Of a stretch of 64,000 bases of DNA, positions 37,116 to 49,454 are shown in pieces; position 1 is the first letter of the stretch; each line of letters begins with the position of its first letter. The position numbers were made by a program, and so were the translations under genes. The notes below the pieces were generated by a model. It was not told where the DNA came from. It made no database searches and saw nothing but the letters and a program-made list of their open reading frames with translations. This DNA is from Diorhabda sublineata (taxonomy: Eukaryota > Arthropoda > Insecta > Coleoptera > Chrysomelidae): the NCBI RefSeq assembly GCF_026230105.1, contig NC_079485.1, positions 10,548,872 to 10,612,871 on the forward strand. The letters run 5' to 3'.

Positions 37116-40100
37116 AATTGGCGTAAAATTTCTATTTCTATTTATTTTCCCATTAATTACGTGAATAAAAAACTCAAATTTAAAAAAAAACTTGTAAATT
37201 TTCACTCGAAAATGATTTGTCTTAAAAATCAACTAGAAAGATTAAAATAAACGGATTAAGTTGCAATAACCTTTTAAAGACCACTCTTAATTTAAAATAC
37301 ATTAAAAAATAATAACTAAAAAAATTTTCAGTATGATTAACTAATAAATGTTCATGATGACAAAGTTGTAAACATATAGGTACAGAAATGTGTTAATCAT
37401 AATATTTCAATCAACAAATTGCAGTACAAATCGGCAAAATTGATAAATGTTTTACGTCTACCACAAATTAAAAACCAATGATTTGTTTTGAAAATTATCT
37501 AAGGGAACCGAAAAGATAAATAATAAATTAGTGTAGATTAAGTTCGCCTCAAGTAATTAGAACTCTTCAAAAGGAATTTCGATCACGTTTAGATAATGTC
37601 AATGGACAATATTGTGAGCACATGCTTAATTGAAATACTTCAATTACTTGTTTCTCATAATTTTATTACCTTGCGATTGATAAGACATCTTAAAAAAACA
37701 ATAGTATTTTAACTGATGAATTTATTCTTCTTCCTCTCTCTCATGTTACAGGAAGCAATTGACTGAATGGCGGATACCTGAATATGAATTGCTGAAGTAT
37801 TCTAATCAAGTTTCTGACTGAATATGAATTTAATATATAGTATACAAATTAAAGTAACTGGCCTATTCTGCGACAAGTTGATTGCGTCTGGTTTTTGCAT
37901 TAACACTTTTGATTGCAACATGATAAAACATTAATCAGCAAATATACTTGAACTAACTATAACTAATACTGCGAATTTAGCGTTTCATTATAAACGTGAA
38001 CAGGTTCTTCTCTTTTAATATTTAGATAATTTTTTAACAATTTCATTGGATTTCAATATATTCAAGTCGTAAATGAGCATTTAACAGTTTTAATACCAAT
38101 AAACCAATCTTCTTTAAGTGATAGTACGATAGACACTTATCAAAGTAAAAGCAATAATTTTGTTTTTTTTTTTATATTCATACCCATAATATACCTCGTA
38201 TATTCCTCAAAAATTATTCAAAACATACAAGCTAACCTTACAACATACACTAAGTGAGGATGTTAATAACTTTGTTCGCGGTAGTTAATTTGCACATATA
38301 AATTCTGAATACCTTCTGAACGTTTGAATTGCGCTTTGTTTGTACGCCTAGCTGGACATTTTTATGCTCTATGACCATGGTCTTACATACAGGTCTTGAA
38401 ACCTAGACCGATTTCTACAGAGTGGCATGGTTCTTATGTTCTTAAATTATAAAAGTTTTATAAAAAAATAACATTTACAGTCATAAACAAATTACAAAAA
38501 GAGATGAGTCAAATGGAAGTCTGGTCAGTTTTGTTTACATTCACGAGACCACATGACAGGAGAGAGAGAGAAAGGACACAGAGTTCTCTCTCTTACACAT
38601 GGATGTTATAGCTCGAGTCCAGACTTTTCAATACAGGGATTTTAGGTTAGAGATGAAAATTTGACATTTAGCATAAACTAAAACATCAACAGGAAAATAT
38701 TGAAACACAACAAAAATTAAAACATAGAGAAGAAGAACATAAAACTAAAATTTGAGTTTTGAAACTTCAATACCAAAAGCTAATAAAAGAGCTTCAAGCA
38801 AATTCAATATATCCCACTTTATATGGAAATATTACTTTAGTAAATAAATGATTTATTTGATGATATATTTTGCATTAATCTTGGTGAAGTTAAGAAATTT
38901 CTGTTCTAACAAGAGATAGTGAAAATATCTTAACCATGAAAACATCAAATTACAAAGCTCTTATAAATCGAAATTTAGGCATTTATGCTACTTAAAATAC
39001 GAACACGAAGCCTTTTATAACAAACATACTGATTAATATCGAATAATTGAAAAAAGTATATAATTGTCTCAAATATATTTCTTGCAGTAACTACTGTCGT
39101 TGAAGATTTAAAATTATGAGACGATCAAATTAAACATTATCGAGCCTAATATATCTTTATCTCAATAGCAAGTATATAATTACCTAATCTAAGCACATGT
39201 TCTTTATTTACAAACACGGAGGAGGAAAACTGGTGAAGTTATTAACTTTTGATTACAGTTCTCACACCTCGTTACCTCAAACTTCAAATATTTACATTAA
39301 CTGTAAATCTCCAAACAACAAAAAAAACGGCCAAATTGATTTTAACCTTCAATCTACCAAACGAATGTGAACAACTGGTTATTTAAATTTTTTACATCTA
39401 TTTATCTGTGCGTAATTTTCAAATTAAATTAATTTATTAAAATTATTTAAATTACTTCCTTAAAAGAAGACCTTTAAAATTTTACTTAATACGAGTTATT
39501 TGGGTCATCTTTAAATTCAATCAAAGAGAATATTGGTAGATAGAAGATAGAACTTAATCATTTAAATAACGCGGCATTATCACCTTACTAGGGGACAAAA
39601 ATTTACGACTTACATCTAATACGTCAATTTGAAAATCTAATTTGAAGAAAAACCTATCATTGACAAAATCATTGAAATATTTGCAAGTTACAAGTATTTG
39701 TAGCATGCGACGTGTTGTTATGTGGACGCGTTTTTATAGCTAAAAATATTCATACAGAAAGTGATCAGTTTCTGTAACAATGCCGTTATATCTACTATTT
39801 AAAGATATACGAAAGGTAATCACAAATATTTGCCAACAAATAAGATACAGACTGTTTCGTTCAAAGAAACATAACTTTGCTATGGTACACTATTACAAAC
39901 CCCCCCCCCCTTTCTATAAATAATTTTACAATATGCAGCTATATTTGTGAATTACTTTTAGATATATTTTAATAACAACAGAAATGGGCTTTGTCATAGA
40001 AATCGATTAATTAATATTTTTATATAAATGTGTGACATTTTAGTCACAAAAATGCTGACAATGTGTTGCAGCCCCCAGCTATAGCAAACGTGCCACAAAT

Positions 40101-40434
40101 AGTTGCAATAAATCATAATCCATAATGTTAATCTTTCGTGCGCTTCTTCATTATATGCGACATCAATATACAGTATAGCATCAACAATGTAGGAGATTTC
40201 TTGATAACAAATAAATCATAAGCAGTGGATTTATATATTGATCATAATCAATTTTTTAAGGATCATAAAATATTGTAGAAACACTACTCACAACGTTTTC
40301 AGAAAGAGATGAGCCGGAAAGAATGCAAATTTGACAGGAAACCACTATTATCTACATGAAATGGATATTACTTACTGACACACGCGTTTATGAAGTTTGT
40401 GATCAGTACCATTAAATCAAGCACTTTTTTCCAC
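37116..40434. other. noncoding stretch
   Basis: No gene recognised. An 11-base poly-C run at 39900-39910 is exceptional in such AT-rich DNA. A GA-rich/CT-rich pair lies at 38564-38602. Confidence 0.55.
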
Positions 40435-40720
40435 AATTTTAATGACAAGAAACGTTTTCCATTCATTCAGCTGGTACGGATTTCAAGATTTTATCGAATC
40501 GTGAAAAATGTCGAGCTCCTCAGGAGCACTACAACCATCGTAGTCGCCTGATATAGCCCAAGTCGACTTTTTTCATCTCCAATGAACAAATCAACGTAAG
40601 ACTCCGTTTAGTTGATATAAGATAAAAGACAATTCAAAATGAATACTAAAGTCAGCTGTTGCAAAGAGATTAAAATAATGTTTTGATGAATCGATTGTTA
40701 ATTTATATTATTTTAACACA
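40435..40720 (+). mobile_element. mariner-type relic, catalytic C-terminus
   Basis: Low-grade but ordered matches on the plus strand: HSAGTDFKILSN (about 40475-40505), KNVELLR (40507-40525) and, in another frame, PS-SPDIAQVDFF (about 40535-40575), the counterpart of PYSPDLAPSDFF near the third catalytic residue. Stops and frameshifts throughout. It lies back to back with the next relic, which is on the opposite strand. Confidence 0.45.
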
Positions 40721-40799
40721 ATAAAATCTAATCAATATCAAAACTGACAGTTGTCGTTTTTATTAATTAATCAAGATTACACCTTTGAAATCCCAAATT

Positions 40800-41060
40800 G
40801 CTGTGGCCATGATCTTATGGAGGAAAAAACAGTTTTTGCTTTCTTGACAGCACATTATTCAGACGAACTCATTGTTTGGGCCATATTTTTTGTTTGTTTG
40901 TAGGGTATAATGATAAACGCATGTTTCATCGTCTGTGACATATCGAAGAAAAAATTCACTTTTACTAACGAGCTTTTAATCAGTATTACGCAATAGCGGC
41001 ACCCATCTCTCATGTTAAATACTAAATATCTGTTCGCTGGAAATATCAATCTATAAATTA
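40800..41060 (-). mobile_element. mariner relic, DDE core fragment
   Basis: On the minus strand, after frameshift, FFFRYVTDDETCVYHYTLQT (about 40975-40910) corresponds to the first catalytic block (RYVTVDETWVYHYTPET in mariners), with both acidic residues kept. It is followed by MATAIWDFKG (about 40830-40800), the counterpart of the KVMA-VFWD-KG strand. HTH and C-terminal parts are missing. Confidence 0.65.
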
Positions 41061-42284
41061 AACATGTTTCGGGATTTTTTATAATTATGTGCTGTAATAA
41101 TAAGCTTTTCCATACTGTATATAATTTACCAGGAACTCTTGAATAATGTTCGAAAAATGGAATGAAATATTCTTACTATATGAACAGATTGTATCGTTAT
41201 ACTACACTGTCATACCTATTAAAATAATGCGTTCTACTCCCAAGTATTTATTATCCTATGACATGTTTGTTAACTATTTGTTTTTACTGTTTTATTTATA
41301 GAACAATATCAATACCTAAACAATATCATACGCAATTAACAGCAGGGCAAATACTTCGAGAAATTTGCATTTGAGAGGAAAACTAGTTTATATTAACAGG
41401 GAAAGTATATAAATGACACTTAATATTTTAAACAATGTAAATACACATGAGCACTTACATTCCTACTCAAGTAAGTAGGTAGATATTTTATTATCCTGTA
41501 AATAGCTTCATTGTATCATATCAACGAGATAAAATTACATAATTAATATGTGTGGGCCCTGACAATAATTTAATAATGGGTATAATCTATAAAATAAAAT
41601 GTTAGTAAATTAGTATAATGACAATGTCTTGTCTATCTAAATTGATGAACATCTGACATTATTCAAAATTCTCATACACATCAAAAACGTACCTGAACGC
41701 AATGAATAAATATAACCAGAATTCGTTGGGAGACACAGGCATCTTTCAAAAACAATTTCACGTTCCCTATAAATACGTCAACAAAACTTCTTGAAAGTTC
41801 ACTTAAACTATATCAGTATACCACAATTAAGCACTAGTATCAACAAAACTGTTCAAAACAGTCACTCTAATTGATAATTTGATAGTTTTATATCTTTTAA
41901 ATTGGATATTTCAAAATGTCAAAGCGTGTTTTTATAAACAATACACCGTACGTGGATCCCGAGTTTACCAGTGCAGTCTACTGTTAGTTGGCCGTTTTCT
42001 TTAGTCGTGTACACTCGACAATATTCGGATCATTCAAACATTCATAAAGTTTGTATAGCTTGATCGTTGCGCCTACCTGGGTTTACCTGTTGTCTGGACA
42101 AAACTAAATTAAAAAAGATGGGAAAAAGATGAATGTGATATACAACCAACTTAGGTACAGATATGTGAGAAGGCACCAACTTCTTGATAATTATATAAAT
42201 TGGACGTAAGAAGAGCACTTGGTTTTATAAAAATAATGTTTGGAACAAATAATTTTTAATTAAAAACCTTAGTAATTGTGTAGA
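41061..42284. other. noncoding stretch with one exon-like ATG peptide
   Basis: Nothing firm. At 41916-41987 a CAAAATG start opens a 23-codon frame (MSKRVFINNTPYVDPEF...) that has a non-random residue mix and a GTTAGT donor-like string at its end. It is discussed as a finding, not called as a gene. Confidence 0.4.
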
Positions 42285-42286
42285 TA

Positions 42287-43284
42287 CGAGGGTTGTTTGG
42301 AAAGTTTTAGATCTAACAAAGAAACAAGACATTTTTATTCTTCAACAAAGTTTCACTGTATATCTTTAGAGTCCAACGATGCTGGGAACAGGAAAGAGTC
42401 GTCGAGGGGCAAATCTGGTGAATATGGTAGGTGGTCAACCAATTCAAAATTCAATTCGTGAATTTCAGTAATGGCGATTAGTGAAGTGTAAAGAAGTGCG
42501 TTATTCTAACGGAAAAGCGGTTTTTCCTGAGACGCGGTCGTTGCTTTTTCGAAATTTCTCCCTATGTATTATTAACTAGAGATTCGTAATACTCCCTTTT
42601 TATTATTTTACCTTTTTGAAAATGGTTGATCGATACAATCCCATGACTACCAAAAACGGTCACCATCACTTGCCAACAGCCGATGAAACCGACTTTCCTC
42701 GGTAAGAGTAAATTTGCCCTTTGCAATTAACTATCTTAAGTGTCTTTTCATCTCCAGAGTGTAGTGGTGGATCCAGGCTTCACCTACAATTATGAATCGA
42801 CGTAAACTATCTGAGTAAACGCTGTACCCCACGCCGGATAGCTTAAGCATGCATAATGTAAGTACATGACAAAAGCGCTCTTTTGATATTCTTATAGCTT
42901 CTTCTATCTTTTTAACAATAATTCGACGGTGTTCAAGGACCATTTAATGAACTTTTTCGGTTATATCGCTGGCTTATGCAATTTTTGGACGTCATGAAAG
43001 CTCGTCATTAGTTGGGACTGATCAAGCCACGTTTGAATTTAGTTGACCAAAGTTTTACAGGCGTAAATGATGGTTCAGAGTTTCCTTACACTAACACCAC
43101 TTTTATTTACGCGAGCGTGTTGCCTTTCAAAGACAAATATCTAATGACAGCTCCATATTTAATTTTTTTCAATTTCAGAAAAATCCTCATAACGACTCAC
43201 TTCTACGATTGCTTAACAGAAACAAAGCGTCCAATATGGCTGAAGTCTTCAGGTTTAGGTCGTAAAATTGTAAGACAATCCTCA
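42287..43284 (-). mobile_element. mariner element, near full length but decayed
   Basis: Terminal repeats CGAGGGTTGTTTGGAAAG (left) and inverted right TGAGGATTGTCTTACAAT, each next to TA (42285-42286, 43285-43286). Minus-strand translation across frames covers the whole transposase: VIRYLSLKGNT (about 43150), EPSFTPVKLWSTKFKRGLIS, RIIVKKIEEAIRISKERFCH (second HTH), LRRFIIVGEAWIHHYTLEMK (42740-42800; the first catalytic Asp of VDETWI is Gly here), KVMVTVFGSHGI, RPRLRKNRFSV and PYSPDL-like YHIHQI/DLPLDDSFLF near 42420. At about 1.0 kb it is shorter than the usual 1.3 kb, so some sequence is lost. Many stops: not functional. TIR and motifs fit the irritans/mellifera side of the family. Confidence 0.85.
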
Positions 43285-43286
43285 TA

Positions 43287-43694
43287 TATGCTTAAATGGC
43301 CAAAGTAACGCTATTGAAAGAACTACCATCACTATTTTAATGTTTTATCTTGTCCCTATATGTGATTAACATACGTTGTCCTTGGCACGTATATCAAAAC
43401 ATCTTTGTAGTTCCCTCTAAAAATTGTGGTTACGATGACGTTGTTCATCGATTTATTTTCCGCAAATCAGGGGAGATTACAAAGATCTGTCCGGTTTATG
43501 TTCCGCAATTATTACCGATTCTATTATTAATTGCAGATTATAATGTGGCAATCTGGGCAATTCCAGCGAATTTAAGAATTCCGTTATATAGACAGAATCG
43601 TTTTGGTGTGAATAATCGTTTGTATGTTATCAATAGACTACGTTAGAGTCACACACACATAGATCTTAACGTCAAACCATAAATGTAATAGTCA
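43287..43694. other. unrecognised open stretch
   Basis: The plus strand is open for about 98 codons (43350-43646) with a mixed, not low-complexity, composition (VINIRCPWHVYQNIFVV..., VPQLLPILLLIADYNVAIW). I do not recognise a family, and there is no start context or splice evidence. It may be part of another degraded element between a mariner and a MITE. Confidence 0.25.
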
Positions 43695-43848
43695 TATAAG
43701 GACAGTTTTTGTAAGTGGAAGGTGCTCCGACTAAGTAAGTTATTATTTTGTCACTACTGATATTTCACAGAATTTTCAAGCATGCGCAGTATAGATAAAG
43801 TGTCTCGAACGAGAGACACGTTTTCTCCTATAAGAACTGTCCATATAT
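43695..43848. mobile_element. small MITE, about 154 bp
   Basis: Inverted ends of about 30 bp: left CATATAAGGACAGTTTTTGT and inverted right CATATATGGACAGTTCTTAT, continuing with partial match. TA-rich borders suggest a TA duplication. Inside is a perfect hairpin GTGTCTC-GAACGA-GAGACAC at 43800-43819. No coding capacity. Confidence 0.6.
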
Positions 43849-43884
43849 GCGTCAAACACAGTCATTGTTAGCGTAGGTCAGGAA

Positions 43885-44093
43885 TCACTTTCCAAACAAA
43901 GTTTTAACTGCGTTGACGATCGTATATATGTTTAGTGATTTGTGATTTTTTCGGATTTTCTTTGATAAATTTTCCAACAAAATATCTTCTGGTTTAAAAC
44001 ACATTACCATCTTACACAACAGTGAACTAATTAAACACTTTTTAAATAACTTTAAAGAACACACAGTACCTCATAACTTTGTTTGGAAAGTGA
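43885..44093. mobile_element. MITE with 14+ bp perfect inverted ends
   Basis: TCACTTTCCAAACAAAGTT at 43885-43903 is exactly inverted at 44075-44093. Outside these, GTCATTGTTA (43861) and the inverse of TAACAATATGAC (near 44098-44109) also match loosely, so the true ends may lie a little further out. No protein is encoded. The class is unclear. Confidence 0.65.
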
Positions 44094-44114
44094 GCTATAA
44101 CAATATGACCGTCG

Positions 44115-44122
44115 TGACGTCA
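44115..44122. promoter_or_regulatory. CRE-like palindrome TGACGTCA
   Basis: A perfect CREB/ATF consensus site within a small GC-rich patch (GTCGTGACGTCACGTCCGG). No promoter or exon is recognisable nearby, so function is unproven. Confidence 0.25.
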
Positions 44123-46887
44123 CGTCCGGTTGTCTATTGGCCAATTGTTTACAGCAATTACAATTTAACTTGTTCGATGAACCAAACATAATTTTTGAAA
44201 TTTGGAACAATTACCTCAATGACTTCGGGCTTTCATTCAGTAAAGTGACGATAATTGGTAGTCAACAGCCAATATGGAACAGTTGTATGGAAAAAACTTC
44301 TCCATATTGATCGCAATTTGCGTCTTATGTTATTTAATTTGGGCTATTGAACGTATTTACATAGGACTGACGAATTAAAACATTAATATCATTGGCAGTG
44401 TTGAACATTGTATTACTGTTTGCCACTGAAATCAATGCATCATTGGTATACATACAATCGCTGATCAAAAACTATTAATCTGCATTGCTGCAACACTTTT
44501 ATCATTACAGAATGCCTCCAAGTCTTTTTATAAATATATCTACCTTATGTAAGTCTATAAAAATACTACCATACCTAACCTGACCTAACCTAAGATTAAA
44601 TTGAGCTTTTTATATTCTTTGGGATTGAACCAATGATGATAAACAAGTACTTCCTAAAACACACACTGCACAATTCAATCGACTGTGAAAATACTGTTAG
44701 AATTGATAAATTAATTACCTTAATAATACAATTCGACGATGTCAAATCCTTGGCAGTTGCGTAAAACGTCGTAAGGTTATTTTAGAAAATGTCATTGTCA
44801 AAAGCACTAAATAGGTTCTAGTAGAAAAGTTAACATGGTCGTAAGTTTTCTCAATTTGTTATTCAATAAGAGCCTTCTCCTGACAATAAACCATAAAGAA
44901 TTAGCGAAGTTGGTCCAGCACAATACCAGCACAATACCGTGACCAAGGGAAGTAGGGATTCATTTTTATATAGATGGATGTACCTAATTGTATTGCTAGA
45001 CGGTATACGAAGAGGTACTTGATCGTAACGGTGCATATATATTCGCCCGCCTCACTTGTAAATAATTTCCAAAATAATCTAAAGATTTAGAAGTAGATGA
45101 ACATGAGTATTTTTTTGTAAATTAAAATATAATGCGAAATTCTTGGGGAACCTAAGAAATGAAAATCAGTCAACAGACGCTAACCAAATATTGTTGGAGA
45201 AATAATTGGACGATATACGGTGAGAATATGAACGAGATTGTGAGTATTTAGTTTGTATAATAAATAATAACATAATCTAAACCAGCTTCTTTCAAAAATA
45301 AGAGTTTGTATGATAAAGATAGATAATGTGTATGTATATGTCTAAAGTTGTCAGGGACGAAGAGAGAATGCGAGTATTCTAAAATTCAAGTGTCTATAAT
45401 CTCCAAACACATAAATGAAACTTTGTTTCATTACTTTTATAGATAAGAGGGTGAATGGACTTATTTAATATCCAAATGGTTCTATGTTGATCGTATAAGA
45501 ATAGCAGCTAAAATAACGGAATATTTTAGAATAAAGACCTTTATTGACCTGACCCAGACACGTTTCTGACAAACAGTTAACATATATCCTTGTAGCCAAG
45601 TTCTAGGTGTTGAAGCACTGGTAGCTACATATAGTTGTGATGTAACGAAACTCGTGAATACCATCGTCACAAAGTACTTGGATTTATAGATATAATTTTA
45701 AAAGAAAATGTCAAGTAGCAATTCTGATGTTTCAATACGAGAAGAAGCCAACAAAAGTGGTGGTAGTTATGTCTCTCCTTTGTGTTTTCCTATCCAGAAC
45801 GAATAATTATTTTCACATTACGATTAATGCTAGCGATCACATACGCTAGTACTATTCATGCTGAATGGTTTGGATAATGTTAGATTAGATTACGTTGAGA
45901 GAAAATGGCTTATATATGTCCTCTACCACTGCAAACTTGACAGATTTATTGTGTTGTCACCTATTTAGTTTTAAAGTGCCGTATCCATTCTTTATAACTA
46001 GACTTCATAATCATGATACTGGCCTCTCTATGTAAGATTCCAGTTATGGCTTTACCTCACCTAGTTTATTGAATTTGGGCCTACGTAGTACTTCACACTG
46101 CCATCACACGTTTGCGGCTGTTTCTTCTATTTTTTACTATTTGTACGGATGGCTCAGTTTTTATCCAAATTCAGCAAAACTTCAAAAAAGTTCAAGTTCA
46201 ACTTGATTGAACTTTGTGGTGAAAGTGGCTCTTCGATAAGATTAGAGATATATTGACAATTACAGCTTTCTGACATAATACATTATCGTTTGAAATTATA
46301 CTATCGATTTGTTAGTCATAATGATTCTAGCAACCATTTATTTCAGAGTTTAATGACAACTTTAGTCACAGAGACAAATTTTCCATCAAAAGTTCGCTTT
46401 TCAATTCATTGTACTCATTCATAAGAACGTGTTTTTGGTAAAGCTCATTAATCACTTATGACTTGTGCATTTGCTGCATTTCCGAACAAAAAATCTTAAT
46501 TGTAATGGACAATTTGGGAGAGATCTGTGCGACAGCGAGTAAGTATTCTAAAGTTATGATATACAAAACACCCTTGAACCAAACACTAGCTTAGACGCTA
46601 TGAAATGTTTTTCCGAAGTAATAATAGGTACAGCACTGTTATTTTCTTTTTCTTTAAAAATAAAGATAATTACAGCCTGCGTATTGTTAAGTACATTAAG
46701 AGAAATTTATGGACGCGACGAGCGTCGAATTATCAAAACGGTTTAATAGAGAAAAAATCTAACCATTATAGGAAATTGTGATATTACGACAACTTACAAG
46801 AAAGGATTGATTCATGTTTTATTGAAAAATTGAGAAAAGAATTGGAAAATGAAGCAGAAAGAACCTTCAGCTCATACAATGATTATA
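44123..46887. other. noncoding stretch with short exon-like ATG frames
   Basis: No established gene. At 45708-45806 an AAAATG start opens a complete 32-codon Ser-rich frame (MSSSNSDVSIREEANKSGG...). At 46505 an ATG begins MDNLGEICATA, which runs into a perfect GTAAGT donor at 46539. Both are discussed as findings. CCTAACCTGACCTAACCTA at about 44574-44592 is telomere-like in wording but too short to matter. Confidence 0.35.
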
Positions 46888-47261
46888 CGAGGGCTGATCC
46901 CTATGTTCTGCCCTTGACCCATTTACATTAATAAATTGACAGAAATATCATTTTTACTCCAGTTTAATCAACTTTGTTTGTTTGTCCATTTAAATGGAGT
47001 TTCCCAATCACGTTTTAATCAATTTCGCTTACTTTCTCACTTTTGATAACATTGCATGATTCACTAAAAAATTGGTCAAATATTTGATAATATCACGTGA
47101 ATAATTTGGATTTGAGATTTGAACTTTTTTTAAATTTCACTAACACAGGATGCTACAAGAAATGAAGATTACGCCAGGCTTATGAGCGTTGCCAGACTTA
47201 TGAGCGTTGCCGGACTTATGCTGATTTTTCGAGAGCGTTGCCTAACTTATACAGCCCTCTC
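46888..47261. mobile_element. mariner-type MITE, about 374 bp
   Basis: Left end CGAGGGCTGATCCCTATGTT directly after TA, and inverted right end GAGAGGGCTGTATAAGTTAG directly before TA, both resembling CGAGGGCTG-type mariner terminal repeats. The interior encodes no transposase. Its right part contains three to four copies of an 18-bp-like unit GAGCGTTGCC-GACTTAT (about 47174-47250). Confidence 0.6.
47174..47250. repeat. short tandem repeat, GAGCGTTGCC-ACTTAT units
   Basis: CTTATGAGCGTTGCCAGA and CTTATGAGCGTTGCCGGA are adjacent near-identical 18-bp units. A third diverged unit, GAGAGCGTTGCCTAACTTAT, follows after a 15-bp spacer. Confidence 0.8.
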
Positions 47262-48887
47262 TATATTTAATATTCCATAAAAAATTAGGAAAAAAGCATC
47301 TCTACACATCTAGTATATCATAATCAGTTATATATGCAACGTAAACAAATCAAATATTCTATTTCTAAAGAAAAAAAAAACTATTTAAAATGAAACCATT
47401 GGTTAAAAATCAAGAATATTTTACTTTAAATATCAATTGATTCAATATTAGTTGATAAATTATTCTTTATAGTGTAATAACCTACCAATAAGCAATAATT
47501 TAAATATTTTCATTTATTTTTCTGTTAATATTATGACGACAGTGTTGAAATTTCTAGAGTAATACTTGTCGCTGCAACATATTTTTATTACATTGTTTAG
47601 AAGTAGCCCAGTAAGCAAAATATAATTGGTGCAGTGGAAGAATACTTTAATTGTTTCAGCAATTTCATCATAGTTTCATGAAAAATAAGATGAAGCAATT
47701 ATATCCAAGTCTGAGAAGAAAACAATTAAAGCCTTGAATTACCGCTAGAGCTGCTGGTTTTATGAAATGCAAGATAGGTATTTCATTTGTCAAATTAGAT
47801 TAACAAAAATAATTTTATTATTGCAAAAAGTAATAGATTTTATAAATATCTTCTAGCTACTATTATACATTGTATAATTGTGGTATATACATTAGTTTAA
47901 GTATTTGACAGATATGAACATTCTAATGAGAAAAATTAATTTTTCCTTGGTATCTAAATCTCAAATATACAGCAGTTATCAATTAAATTATTTCTAGTTT
48001 TATTAGAATTTACAAAATAGAGCTATAAATTTTACTTAAATTATTTAGATCTGTTTTATCATTTAAAGCTTTTTCGTTCTTATAAATGTGAACCATTTCT
48101 AAAACTTCCCTTTTTATTAATTTTAATAAAAAATAATTTTTAATTGGACTCGTTGTATGACCAGAAATGCTATGTTTTCATTTGGTATATAGTTTACAGA
48201 ACAGTTGAAAAAAAATATATGAATAAAAAAAATGATTTTGTATAAAAACCATGTAGGACTACTGAATATAGTACGTAACAGCAGGCTTACTAATCTGATC
48301 AAAGTTTAAAAATGATTTATTTTCATCATATCATTTATTTATGATAGAATTAAATAACTCAATTCACCAACTTGCTTTTTTAAAAATAATTTATTTAGAA
48401 AACTGAGAATTTAATAATTTAAAGTTACAAATAATTACATATATTTATAGTTCATTATTGTCACATTAATAATAATTAACTGAATCTATAAAACTTACAG
48501 ACAGACTAAACATTCAAAATTTATAGCAAGATACGTTAAAGAGGTTAGAGTTCATAATAATAAAATAAGTAATTAATTATGATGCGCCGCTGTGAAGAGG
48601 GTTATTTTGGATAACTTAACTATAGTGCTTTATTTTTATTTCTGTATAATAAAATTTAGGCAAAATAAAATAATTTTTGGTAAATTAAATTGCTAACGGC
48701 GCTGCTGACTAATAGGCTACGCCTTCGCGCATAGGAAATTATATTAGCGGACCATTCTCAAGTTTGTAGAACTTTTGGATTAAAGATAGGTGTTACTTAG
48801 ACAGCTACTACAAGTCGATTCAGATTTAATATAATGACATCTGTTATCTATACAGAGTCGTACTCGCATTTCACAAGACACCAAATA
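47262..48887. other. noncoding stretch, includes repeat family B copy
   Basis: AT-rich. Apart from the dispersed repeat copy at 47965-48130 I recognise nothing. Confidence 0.5.
47965..48130 (+). repeat. dispersed repeat family B, copy 2
   Basis: Ordered similarity to 36105-36260: CAATTAAATTATTTCTAGTT, TTAGAATTTACA, TTTTATCATTTAAAGC, TTTTTCGTTCTTA and ACCATTTCTAAA. Confidence 0.55.
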
Positions 48888-49209
48888 CAGTTGAACATCG
48901 TAAATCCGGACTTCTAAAACGCGGACTGTATTTGACACTAGATGGCGACACCATACATAACGATAGCATGAGAAATATGTTTTAAAAGTGATTATTATTA
49001 TTTTATAAATGTGTTTGTGTGCAGTATTATATTTTATGCATACCTCTCCCTCTGCTTACATGTTATGTAATGCGATCTGATTTCTCGTTAGCGCGATAGA
49101 TAGAGCCACCATAAATGCTTTCAAATGTTTATATGATCTAAAATATGGAAAAATCTAAAATCCGGAACGAATCCTTTCCCAGTTATTTCGGATTTACGAA
49201 GTTGTACTG
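48888..49209. mobile_element. pogo/Tigger-like MITE, 322 bp
   Basis: Inverted ends CAGTTGAACATCGTAAATCC and (inverted right) CAGTACAACTTCGTAAATCC with TA on both outer sides (48886-48887, 49210-49211). Subterminal CCGGA words occur on both sides. CAGT ends, a TA duplication and the CGTAAATCCGGA motif are the signature of pogo/Tigger elements. Nothing in the interior resembles a transposase, so this is a nonautonomous derivative. Both ends and the duplication are intact. Confidence 0.85.
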
Positions 49210-49454
49210 TAGATCATCGTTAGATTCCAATGTGTACTGGATATCCAAATAAAAATGGCTTGCAGTTGTATTTGAGGATCCGTCCATGGTACATAACTGT
49301 ATTTATTTTAAAACAAAACTATCTTCTCCCAAAAATTGATTAAGAATTAGTTCAAAACTTTCAATGATACAATCACAAGACGATTTCACTGTCACTACCT
49401 GAAATGGTTTTTCTCCTAATTTCTTTCTCTGTATTCACTTTATATGATACATAT

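Noticed and set aside
44574..44592. CCTAACCTGACCTAACCTA, resembling insect telomere repeat TTAGG
   Set aside because: Only three imperfect units; such words are common in insect genomes and do not show an internal telomere.
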